NCBI GenBank assembly: GCA_003523945.1 | Contig: DOFS01000199.1 | Span: 1 to 25,764 of the forward strand | Direction: 5' to 3' | Length of the DNA stretch: 25,764 nucleotides | Origin: Nitrospiraceae bacterium | Lineage (GTDB): Bacteria > Nitrospirota > Nitrospiria > Nitrospirales > UBA8639 | Shown here: positions 1 to 6,699 of the stretch, in pieces | How positions within the stretch are numbered: the first letter of the stretch is position 1 | How the letters are laid out: each line of letters starts with the position of its first letter | The notes under the pieces: generated by a model | What the model was told of the DNA's origin: nothing | What the model saw: the letters and a program-made list of their open reading frames with translations, nothing else | The model's database searches: none | Position numbers and translations under genes: made by a program

Positions 1-1110
1 GCGGGGAAGGGTGGGCTCAACCTGACGCATTCTGAACCCTTAGAGAAATTTCTTACGCGTTATGGCGCCCGGCAGGGAGAGTTCCAAGCGTTGCTCGCCC
101 GATTTGGGCCAGATGCGTTACGCGAATGGGCTCGTGAACTGGGTGTTGAGACTTTTATCGGAACATCCGGCCGCGTGTTTCCCACAGACCTCAAGTCTGC
201 ACCTCTGTTGCGCGCGTGGCTTCGCCGCTTGCGTCAGCATGGTCTGGCGATTCACGTGCGGCATCGCTGGTGTGGCTGGGACGGGTACGGAGCACTCCGG
301 TTCGTCACGCCGCAAGGAGATCGTCTCGTTTCTGCTGATGCAGTGGTGCTGGCGTTGGGTGGTGGCAGTTGGTCCAGGCTTGGTTCGGATGGGGCCTGGG
401 TGCCGTTGCTCGCCGGGCGTGGAGTTCCCATTGCACCGCTCAAACCGGCGAACTGTGGCTTTGATGTCGATTGGAGCCCCTACATTCGTGGCCGCTATGC
501 CGGACATCCCGTGAAGCCGGTTGTCGTGGCGGGAACCAACCAGGAGGGCGTGGAGTTCCGGCGACAGGGCGAATTCGTCGTGACGGAGAATGGCATTGAG
601 GGAGGCGTGATCTACGCGGTTTCGGCATGGATACGCGATGAGATTGTGAAAACGGGCACGGCGATTCTTCGATTGGATCTGGCGCCCGACCGGGAAGTGT
701 CGCGCCTCATTGCAGACTTATCGCGGCCGCGTGGCTCCCGCTCGATGGCTAGCCATCTTCAGCGCCGGGCGGGTATCTCCGGAGTGAAAGCTGGTCTTCT
801 GAGGGAATGGTTGTCCAAGCAGGACTTTGCAGACCCTGCCCTGCTCGGGGCGGTAATCAAATCGCTGCCGGTACGGCTCGTTGCGCCGCGCCCGTTGGAG
901 GAAGCGATCAGCACGGCGGGCGGAGTGGGGTTCGAAGCGTTGGACCGACGGCTGATGATTCGCTCCCTTCCGGGAGTATTTTGTGCGGGAGAGATGCTGG
1001 ATTGGGAAGCGCCAACCGGCGGCTATCTTTTGACGGCCTGTTTCGCCAGTGGCCAGGCTGCGGGTGCCGGGGCCGCGAGGTGGCTGCAATCCAAGCAGGA
1101 TGTCACATAA
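1..1110 (+). CDS. FAD-dependent flavoprotein, TIGR03862/BaiN-like (5' end cut by window edge)
   Basis: The reading frame is open from base 1 to a TAA at 1108-1110, so the gene begins upstream of the window. The first codons read AGKGGLNLTHSEPLEKF, a block typical of the N-terminal part of this flavoprotein family, so the first in-frame start-like codons near position 90 are not the true start. A GGGSWSRLGSDG motif lies near codons 120-131. The last 45 codons carry the C-terminal FAD-binding block (FCAGEMLDWEAPTGGY, then FASGQAAG), where the FAD pyrophosphate and isoalloxazine are normally held. The N-terminal GxGxxG nucleotide motif must lie outside the window. Family members are cytosolic NAD(P)/FAD-dependent oxidoreductases, mostly of unknown substrate; BaiN, a bile-acid enzyme, is a distant relative. 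Family assignment is firm, but the reaction is unknown. The next gene is 365 bases away, so no operon partner is visible downstream. Confidence 0.9.
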   Translation, partial: AGKGGLNLTHSEPLEKFLTRYGARQGEFQALLARFGPDALREWARELGVETFIGTSGRVFPTDLKSAPLLRAWLRRLRQHGLAIHVRHRWCGWDGYGALRFVTPQGDRLVSADAVVLALGGGSWSRLGSDGAWVPLLAGRGVPIAPLKPANCGFDVDWSPYIRGRYAGHPVKPVVVAGTNQEGVEFRRQGEFVVTENGIEGGVIYAVSAWIRDEIVKTGTAILRLDLAPDREVSRLIADLSRPRGSRSMASHLQRRAGISGVKAGLLREWLSKQDFADPALLGAVIKSLPVRLVAPRPLEEAISTAGGVGFEALDRRLMIRSLPGVFCAGEMLDWEAPTGGYLLTACFASGQAAGAGAARWLQSKQDVT

Positions 1111-1374
1111 CGGAAAGTGCTGTTCCGATGTGGCAAAATCCCCGATTCGTAAAGTGTGAAGCCTGACACGTGAGGAATCATTAGTGATGAGTGAACATAC
1201 AGGCCGTCAGAAGAGGGCAAAAGATATCAGACCTCTATTTTGCTGCATAGATCTTTTCTCCAAACGCCTCATTAGCCCCTGCGCATTCCCCGGCTCGTTC
1301 CAGAATCAAATCATTGAAGTTTTCAGGAGCCTCTCAACGGGAAATCAGAGGAGGAAAAATTAGATTCCCGGGCG

Positions 1375-1404
1375 TTGGCACCGGAGTTTGGCTTGGGTTA
1401 AAAT
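1375..1404 (+). promoter_or_regulatory. Putative sigma-70-type promoter of the TPR gene
   Basis: TTGGCA (1375-1380) and TAAAAT (1399-1404) each match the -35 and -10 consensus at five of six positions, with an 18-base spacer. Transcription would begin near 1411 and give a leader of about 65 bases before the ATG at 1476. This is judged by eye only. Confidence 0.45.
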
Positions 1405-1460
1405 AAACCTTTGTGGTCTGTACCTTTTCTCATTCGCTGGAATTTACTGATAAGAGCACA

Positions 1461-1466
1461 AAGGAG
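1461..1466 (+). promoter_or_regulatory. Ribosome-binding site that sets the TPR start
   Basis: AAGGAG ends nine bases before the ATG at 1476. It favours that start over the longer reading from GTG at 1413, which would put 21 extra residues in front of the signal peptide. Confidence 0.7.
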
Positions 1467-1475
1467 TTGTACAAG

Positions 1476-2126
1476 ATGACCGGTATGCATCGAATGCTCT
1501 ACATTTTGTTCGCGAGCGTGCTGCTCTCTTGGTTGGTGATCCCTGGAGTCTGGGGTGAGGAATCCTCTCAAGTTTTGGCGAAACAGGCGATGGATGAGTG
1601 CCAGGAAGGCAGGAGGGCGAAGGAGGAATCCGTTCGAATTGCTCATTTTGAGCGGGGGCGGGAGTTGGCTGAAAAAGCCGTGAAACTCGACGGGCATTCA
1701 GCCGACGCGCATTTTGCCCTGTTCTGTAGTATTGGCGAACGCATGCGTGCCAATGGAGAAGTCCTGTTCTCGGTGTTTGAATATGGACGGATGATGGAGG
1801 CCTTGGACCAGACCCTCCTGCTCAATCCCAATCATATCGATGCTCTTTCCTCCAAAGGGACTATTCTCATGGAGGTTCCCGGGCTGTTCGGAGGAGACGA
1901 GGAAAAAGGTGAGGCGATGCTGCGTCAGGTCATCCAGGAAGCTCCTCAATCCATTAATGCTCGTATGGTCGTAGCCCGATCGTGTGCGGAGCGGGGAGAG
2001 GACCAAGAGGCTTTTGATTTAGCTAAACAGGCACTAGAGCTTGCCAGGGCGGGGAACCGGGAAGATCTTCTCCCTGAGGCTGAAAAAACATTTTCCGAGA
2101 TTCAAACAAAACTGGCTTCTAAGTAA
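1476..2126 (+). CDS. Exported TPR protein (TatT-like)
   Basis: The product is 216 residues. Residues 1-25 form a signal peptide, with hydrophobic core LYILFASVLLSWLVIPG and a likely cut after VWG, so the protein should be periplasmic or envelope-bound. The rest is helical with TPR-like repeats: AEKAVKLDGHSADAHFAL, then a repeat ending LLLNPNHIDALSSKG, then one starting EAMLRQVIQEAPQSINAR. A GLFGGDEEKGEAML block between repeats resembles the GGD segment found in TatT-type TPR proteins of TRAP transporters. No TRAP transporter genes are nearby, so that link is by resemblance only. TPR proteins act as protein-binding scaffolds; the partner here is unknown. It appears monocistronic, with its own promoter candidate upstream. 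Confidence 0.75.
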   Translation: MTGMHRMLYILFASVLLSWLVIPGVWGEESSQVLAKQAMDECQEGRRAKEESVRIAHFERGRELAEKAVKLDGHSADAHFALFCSIGERMRANGEVLFSVFEYGRMMEALDQTLLLNPNHIDALSSKGTILMEVPGLFGGDEEKGEAMLRQVIQEAPQSINARMVVARSCAERGEDQEAFDLAKQALELARAGNREDLLPEAEKTFSEIQTKLASK

Positions 2127-2281
2127 GAGGCCTTTGGGTCTTTTCGGGTTGGAGGGTGATCCTTCGCCTGGGTGCTCTGTTTTTTCTCCACAACCGTCTC
2201 CTCTCCCTCCTTAGTTCAATCCACTGTTGCAGATGAATGGTATGCAGCCTGTCAATATTCAAGGCTTTGTAAATCAAGGGC

Positions 2282-2887
2282 ATGAAGACCGGCGTGGGCA
2301 TTTCAGATAAGCATTTGCGCTTCACCCCAATGAGTCACCTGAATTCAGGTCTTCCCGATTATCTGGCCACGGGATTATCCATTCTCTTTGTGGGCATTAA
2401 TCCGGGTCTGCGTTCTGCTGCGGTCGGGCATCATTTTGCCGGTCCCTCCAACCGGTTCTGGAAATTGTTGTTTGACGCCAAGCTCGTTCCCTATACCATG
2501 ACATATCAGCATGATTGGCGGATGCCTGAATTCGGTTATGGCCTCACCAATCTGATTGCCCGGCCGACCGCCGGTGTTCAAGACTTGAAGAAAGAGGATT
2601 TTCTGCTAGGGCATCAGGCATTACTGACAAAAATTTTGAAATATCAACCCCGGCTTGTGGCACTATTGGGGGTCAGTATGGCTCGCATGCTTCTCTCGCC
2701 GAAGCAGGGGGCGGGTGGTACACGGCGGTCGCCTGGAAAACCTATCCAGGTTGGGCTGCAATCCCTTCCGCTTGCCGGCGTTCCGGTCTGTGTGTTGCCA
2801 AATCCGAGTGGGAGAAATGCCCATTATTCCTACCAGCAGATGAACGTCTTGTTCTGTAGGTTGAAGGATTGGTGCCAACCACCATAA
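2282..2887 (+). CDS. mug: G:T/U mismatch-specific uracil/thymine DNA glycosylase (Mug family)
   Basis: The product is 201 residues from this ATG and 185 from the in-frame ATG at 2330. E. coli Mug is about 168 residues, so the shorter form is nearer the usual size. The family signature GINPGLRSAAVG holds the catalytic Asn (N40 from the first start), followed by FAGPSNRFWKLL, which lines the base pocket. The C-terminal LPNPSGRNAHYSY corresponds to the Mug LPNPSGLSR loop that intercalates into the helix when the base flips out. The enzyme removes uracil, thymine or alkylated bases opposite guanine and starts base excision repair. The start is uncertain: AAGGG sits almost against the 2282 ATG and there is no good site before 2330. 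It stands alone, between the TPR gene and a protease gene. Confidence 0.9.
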   Translation: MKTGVGISDKHLRFTPMSHLNSGLPDYLATGLSILFVGINPGLRSAAVGHHFAGPSNRFWKLLFDAKLVPYTMTYQHDWRMPEFGYGLTNLIARPTAGVQDLKKEDFLLGHQALLTKILKYQPRLVALLGVSMARMLLSPKQGAGGTRRSPGKPIQVGLQSLPLAGVPVCVLPNPSGRNAHYSYQQMNVLFCRLKDWCQPP

Positions 2888-2962
2888 AGGGAACGTATGG
2901 CGGGGGCGTTGAGCAGACCATAGGGTCTCTCCCTCCCCGCGGAGTTATGAAGGTTCCATCCA

Positions 2963-2997
2963 GCGGCTGAGGTGTTCAGAAATAAGCCTTGAGCCGC
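2963..2997 (+). terminator. Weak hairpin after the mug gene
   Basis: GCGGCT (2963-2968) and AGCCGC (2992-2997) form a six-pair stem, and AGG/CCT adds three more pairs past a small bulge. No clean T run follows, so its action as an intrinsic terminator is doubtful. Confidence 0.25.
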
Positions 2998-3043
2998 CTG
3001 TGTTCTTCTTGATTAATCGTGAGAGAACGGGAAGGTTCGACCC

Positions 3044-4108
3044 GTGCGTATGTTTATTCGCGATCGTGTCCTTTCCGAAACGCTGGGGGTACGGATGAAT
3101 CATGTTGGAACGAATCTGATTGTATTTGTTTTTTTTATAGGGCTGACCTTCTCCCCGGGTTGTGGGGAAGTCTTCGCGACTCAGGTTTCCCAGGCTATTG
3201 AACAGGCCAAATTGGCGACAGTCGGGATCCTTCAGGCTGAGCAACTTGAGATTTCTGACAATAACTATGGACTACCGGTCAGTATTCGCGGATCGGGAAT
3301 CCATATTGGCGGGGGAGTGATTGTGACGGCGCGGCATGCGGTGGAGCGTTCGGAGGGAGGGAAATTCGTCATTCCCGATACCATTCATGTGGTGACGGAT
3401 GACCTTGTGGAGTTGCAGGCAGTCCGTCAAGGTGCGAATGCCTACCTGGATGTGGCGGTGTATCACCTCCAAGGTCCTGAATTGGATTGGCCTAAAGCAC
3501 AGGTGGCCTTTGCCGAGGGAGATGTAACTTACGGTGATCAGGTTTTTACCGTTGGGTATCCGTTGGGTTGGGGTCCGGCTATTAATTTCGGGACGACTGG
3601 AAATCCCAATACCTTTCTGCCGACCGTGCATAGTCGGTTGGTGCAGGTGGATATGTCCGTCTGTAGTGGCAATTCTGGTGGTGGGTTGCTGAATCAACGG
3701 GGGCAGTTGATAGGGCTCATGCATGCCATCATTCAGACGGAGACGCAACACGAGGATCGGCGGTGTGGCCGCATGGCCTTTGTTCTCCCGGGCCCGTTGG
3801 TTCAACGAGTGGTGACAACCGTCTTAGCGGGTAAGGTGCCGGGGTTTTCGGTGCTGGGAATTCAGCTCCAAACACTGAAGATGGGCAGTCGTTGGGCATT
3901 GGTCGTGGCCAAGGCCACCGGCCCCTCACGTCATGCAGGATTTCGAAAAGGCGATGTGTTGCTGGCGATTAATGATGTGCTCATTACCACAGCGGCACAA
4001 TTGAAAAATTATTTGATTGAACGAACGGAACCCGGTCAGGTCGTTGTGCTCCGGATTCAGCGAGGAGATTCTCAGGAATTGCTTTCCGTGACGTTGGGTG
4101 GATCCTAA
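3044..4108 (+). CDS. Exported trypsin-like serine protease with C-terminal PDZ domain (HtrA-like)
   Basis: The product is 354 residues from GTG 3044. It has a hydrophobic export segment at about residues 25-38 (LIVFVFFIGLTF), a trypsin-like domain at about 55-260 and a PDZ domain at about 268-350. The catalytic triad is visible: H98 in VTARHAVE, D136 in AYLDVAVY and S211 in SGNSGGGL. The PDZ carries FRKGDVLLAINDVLI, the usual peptide-groove region. HtrA-type proteases degrade or sense misfolded envelope proteins, so a periplasmic or membrane-anchored site is likely. Start choice: a GAAGG lies about nine bases before GTG 3044; ATG 3050 and ATG 3095 are in frame. The 3095 start gives a more ordinary signal peptide (MNHVGTNLIVFVFF) with a G-rich stretch before it and may be the true one. 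The Cys at 40 is not in a good lipobox. The gene is monocistronic. Confidence 0.88.
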   Translation: MRMFIRDRVLSETLGVRMNHVGTNLIVFVFFIGLTFSPGCGEVFATQVSQAIEQAKLATVGILQAEQLEISDNNYGLPVSIRGSGIHIGGGVIVTARHAVERSEGGKFVIPDTIHVVTDDLVELQAVRQGANAYLDVAVYHLQGPELDWPKAQVAFAEGDVTYGDQVFTVGYPLGWGPAINFGTTGNPNTFLPTVHSRLVQVDMSVCSGNSGGGLLNQRGQLIGLMHAIIQTETQHEDRRCGRMAFVLPGPLVQRVVTTVLAGKVPGFSVLGIQLQTLKMGSRWALVVAKATGPSRHAGFRKGDVLLAINDVLITTAAQLKNYLIERTEPGQVVVLRIQRGDSQELLSVTLGGS

Positions 4109-4488
4109 GCGGCCTCTCGGACTGAGGATAAATGGGCTGCACCAGTCTCGAATCGGCCCTTTGCTCCGTGCCGTCCACGTGAGCTTTTGAGAGTCTGCCA
4201 GGAGTCCTGTGACATGACCGTTTGTCCATATAAGGATTGTCGATCTTATCGTGCCGGTATGCTCAACTCTTTTTTTCTTCTTTCCTGTTGCTGAGTGCGT
4301 TGTTTTTGAGAGTCCATTCCCGTAGAGAATCGGGTGGGATTGAGCAACTCCATCAAAAGGCCATGAAACAGGCCACAATCCTCAAGATTCCCTACAAATG
4401 ATCCGATAGACCCAACAAAACCGCTACAATCAGGGCCAACTCCCTACCGGGGATCTGGCCATAGAAAAAGAAGGATCACGGTTCAGAG
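4109..4488. other. Intergenic region, no gene seen
   Basis: This is 380 bases between the protease stop and the duplicated start region of the STAS gene. I see no coding signal. It is rich in short T runs around 4270-4310 on the plus strand. TACAAT near 4424 could serve as a -10 element, but no matching -35 is evident. Confidence 0.4.
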
Positions 4489-4509
4489 ATGATTATTGAC
4501 GAACGATGA
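4489..4509 (+). promoter_or_regulatory. Possible six-codon leader ORF (MIIDER) coupled to the STAS gene
   Basis: ATG at 4489 opens six codons ending in TGA at 4507-4509. That TGA overlaps the ATG of the next gene as ATGA, the usual layout for translational coupling. The STAS start itself has no clear Shine-Dalgarno in front, whereas GAAGGA (about 4470-4474) lies upstream of the leader ATG, though rather far at about 15 bases. The mini-ORF may be only a by-product of the tandem duplication. Confidence 0.35.
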
Positions 4510-4522
4510 TTATTAAAGAACG
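4489..4522 (+). repeat. 17-base tandem duplication spanning the STAS start codon
   Basis: Copy one (4489-4505, ATGATTATTGACGAACG) and copy two (4506-4522, ATGATTATTAAAGAACG) are adjacent and agree at 15 of 17 bases. Copy two holds the start of the STAS gene. Copy one encodes MIIDER, against MIIKER in the gene. Confidence 0.9.
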
Positions 4523-4844
4523 AACATTGAACGGTCTGCCGGTGGTGAGTCTTTCAGGAAAATTAGATATTTTTTCTAAAAATGCGTTTAAAGAGACCGC
4601 AGAAAAATATACGGAAGCGAATTCCAAAGGGCTCATCCTGGATTTCCAGGGAGTGACCTTTCTGGATAGTGTGGGGTTGGGGGCGTTAGTGGTCCTCGCC
4701 AGGACTTTCCTGAAACTCAAAGGGCGGATGATTATCGTGAATCCTCAAGATCAGGTGAGGACTCTATTATGCGAGATGAATATGGGGAAGATGATTCCCA
4801 TGTATACAACGGATGAGCAATTTTCTACGTTCTCTGAAATCTAA
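4506..4844 (+). CDS. STAS-domain anti-sigma factor antagonist-like protein
   Basis: The 112 residues form a single STAS domain, the normal length for SpoIIAA/RsbV-type proteins. The phospho-acceptor loop reads FLDSVGLGALV; S55 is where the family kinase would phosphorylate. In such systems the unphosphorylated antagonist binds an anti-sigma kinase (RsbW/SpoIIAB-like) and frees a sigma factor. Other STAS proteins act in membrane-lipid transport or signalling complexes. No RsbW-like kinase, PP2C phosphatase or sigma factor gene lies nearby, so the partner is elsewhere. It is cytosolic, with no signal or membrane segment. The oddity is the duplicated 17-base start region, which creates an overlapping leader ORF. 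Confidence 0.88.
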   Translation: MIIKERTLNGLPVVSLSGKLDIFSKNAFKETAEKYTEANSKGLILDFQGVTFLDSVGLGALVVLARTFLKLKGRMIIVNPQDQVRTLLCEMNMGKMIPMYTTDEQFSTFSEI

Positions 4845-5188
4845 CCTCCCCCCTTTCTCTTTCATTCTTCCTTTCAATTGTCTTTTCCGGTGAAGAGTCA
4901 TCTGGCATGCTTCCTTGTGTGACCGGATCTTTGGTATTTAACGTCTTTCCGCTCTCGAGGGGATGGGAAAAACCCATGCTCCAGGCTTGAGGTCCCAATG
5001 CTCCAATGGATACGTCCGGGGCTTTCAATGCCTGTCATGAAGGGGTAGTCAACAGAGGGAGATTTCCAGTACAGTAAAGGAAATTTTAAAAGAGGACAAA
5101 ATTCTTCGTCACCGGATAGCTTCCTGCTCTCTAACCTGTTCAGGTTAGTCTCACATAATCATCTTTCACGACGATTCAATTCAGACCT
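4845..5188. other. Intergenic region with a palindrome before the reductase gene
   Basis: This 344-base gap has no recognisable gene. A pyrimidine-rich stretch follows the STAS stop (about 4846-4885). The notable element is the inverted repeat at 5131-5148, described separately. Confidence 0.45.
5131..5148. promoter_or_regulatory. Perfect inverted repeat, operator or hairpin candidate
   Basis: CTAACCTG-TT-CAGGTTAG has 8-base arms and a 2-base spacer, centred about 50 bases before the GTG start of the reductase gene. A dyad of this shape in this place fits a dimeric repressor site. As RNA the 2-base loop is too tight without opening the innermost pair. There is no evidence of which protein binds. 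Confidence 0.4.
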
Positions 5189-6388
5189 GTGGCTCCTCCT
5201 CTCCATTCCTGTGAGTACGATGTGATCGTTGTCGGCATGGGGCCGGCTGGGGCTTCGGCCGCCTATGAGTTGAGCCAATTAGGAATGTCCGTGTTGGCGT
5301 TTGATAAGCAGGTTCATCCTCGGTATAAAGTTTGTGGCGGGGGGCTTTCTGCCCGAATTGAACGAATTCTTCCTGCCGATTTCAAAACAATTATCGATGG
5401 GACCGTCCACCGTGTGCAATTTGCTTACGGGGGGACTGACTCATTTATTGTTGAATCTCCGCAACCAGTGGCCTATATGGTGATGCGCCCGACATTCGAT
5501 CAATGGTTGGTCGACAAAGCCCGCCAGGTTGGAGTGGAGATCCGTGAGGATGAGTCAGTAGTAAGCGTTCGGGAACTGGCGGAAGGGGTTGAAGTGGTCA
5601 CCGGGAAAGGCCGCTATCATGGCCGCGTGGTCATCGGGGCCGATGGAGCGAAGAGTGTGGTGGCCCAGCAGTGTTTTCCGGGGCGACGTGCCCGGAACAT
5701 TCCTGCCCTGGAAAGTGAATATCATGGAGACACGCCTCATGCATTCCAGGATACGCACACGGTGTTGATTAGTCTCCGTGCGGCGAAAAAAGGGTACGGC
5801 TGGGTTTTTCCGAAAGAAAAAGGCCTGTCACTGGGTGTGGGAGAATTTGTCAGAGGCGCGAATCGACCGAAGCGGAGTTTTGAGGATTTTATTGCCCATG
5901 AATCTGCCTTGGCCGGGCTGTCGATTCCTTCCCCGTTGGGCCACCCCCTCCCTATTGCCCATTTTCAAGCGAATCGTCCTTTACATCGGTGGACGGGAAG
6001 CTTGGTGCGAAATCGGGCGGTGTTGGTCGGCGATGCCGGCCATCTGGTTGATCCGTTACTGGGAGAAGGAATTTATTATGCCGTCCGGTCCGGACAATTG
6101 GCGGCAGTCAGCGTGGCGGCCACTCTTCGTGATCCAAACTATCGGTTGGACGGATATGAAAAGCGGGCGGAGGCCGAATTTGGACTGGAATTTCGAGTGG
6201 CTTCTCGATTGGGCGCCATCATTTATGGACTGCCCCGAAGATGCCATTGGTGGGCAGGCCGGATGTTTCCGGATGCCTATCAACGGGTTCTTCGGCGCTA
6301 TTGTGAACTGTTGCAGGGGCGTGAAACCTATCAGACGCTTTGGGCCAAAATTCGACGACGATTGAGAGGTCCATTCCGGCGTTTATAG
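5189..6388 (+). CDS. Geranylgeranyl reductase family FAD-dependent oxidoreductase
   Basis: The product is 399 residues. The N-terminal FAD motif VIVVGMGPAGASAAYELSQ is at about 12-31. VCGGGLS (48-54) is the family CGGG block, and the second flavin motif GDAGHLVDPLLGEG is at 281-294. Members reduce isoprenoid double bonds (geranylgeranyl groups of lipids, quinones or chlorophyll) or otherwise act on hydrophobic substrates at the membrane face. The substrate here cannot be read from sequence. No transmembrane helix is seen. The start is GTG: an in-frame TAA at 5156 blocks any longer form and the FAD motif allows little shortening. There is no good Shine-Dalgarno, which is odd for a full-length gene. 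An inverted repeat at 5131-5148 may control it. It is monocistronic. Confidence 0.9.
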   Translation: MAPPLHSCEYDVIVVGMGPAGASAAYELSQLGMSVLAFDKQVHPRYKVCGGGLSARIERILPADFKTIIDGTVHRVQFAYGGTDSFIVESPQPVAYMVMRPTFDQWLVDKARQVGVEIREDESVVSVRELAEGVEVVTGKGRYHGRVVIGADGAKSVVAQQCFPGRRARNIPALESEYHGDTPHAFQDTHTVLISLRAAKKGYGWVFPKEKGLSLGVGEFVRGANRPKRSFEDFIAHESALAGLSIPSPLGHPLPIAHFQANRPLHRWTGSLVRNRAVLVGDAGHLVDPLLGEGIYYAVRSGQLAAVSVAATLRDPNYRLDGYEKRAEAEFGLEFRVASRLGAIIYGLPRRCHWWAGRMFPDAYQRVLRRYCELLQGRETYQTLWAKIRRRLRGPFRRL

Positions 6389-6699
6389 CTTAACGTGTGC
6401 GGTGTGAGATTGGTGGGAGGGAGAGCAGGGATGCTGGTCTGCAGATCGAGGTTAGCACCTACCAACCACTCTTCGGGATCAGGTTCTGTGAAGAAAAGGC
6501 ATGGACGCGGGCATCTTATTCTTATAGCTCCGAGGGTTTAAAGCTCTGGCTGCTTGATTTCGGTCCTTAGGGCACAGGTATGTTGAGGCGCGTCTTTTCT
6601 TCTTGGGCCCTGTCAGGGGGGGAATTATTTGCCCGGTAGGGTAAGGCCAGTTTGTATGCCCTGGTTTATGAAGGTCGGAATTTAAGGAGTGTAATACAT
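6389..6699. other. Intergenic region, nothing recognised
   Basis: This is 311 bases between the reductase stop and the ABC-F start. No homologous reading frame or clear hairpin was found. It includes the leader of the ABC-F gene with its AAGGAG at 6684-6689. Confidence 0.4.
6684..6689 (+). promoter_or_regulatory. Ribosome-binding site that sets the ABC-F start
   Basis: AAGGAG lies ten bases before ATG 6700. It supports that start over the in-frame TTG at 6652, which would add 16 residues not expected in the family. Confidence 0.7.

Larger units (their letters stand above)
1111..1475. other. Intergenic region with one promoter candidate
   Basis: This 365-base gap lies between the flavoprotein stop and the TPR gene. 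No frame shows a recognisable protein. The only structure I can support is the promoter-like pair at 1375-1404 and the ribosome-binding site at 1461-1466. No clear intrinsic terminator follows the flavoprotein gene. Confidence 0.5.

Noticed and set aside
62..514. 150-residue open frame overlapping the flavoprotein
   Set aside because: It lies in another frame of a gene with clear family motifs; its composition (many Cys, Trp, Arg) is that of a shadow frame.
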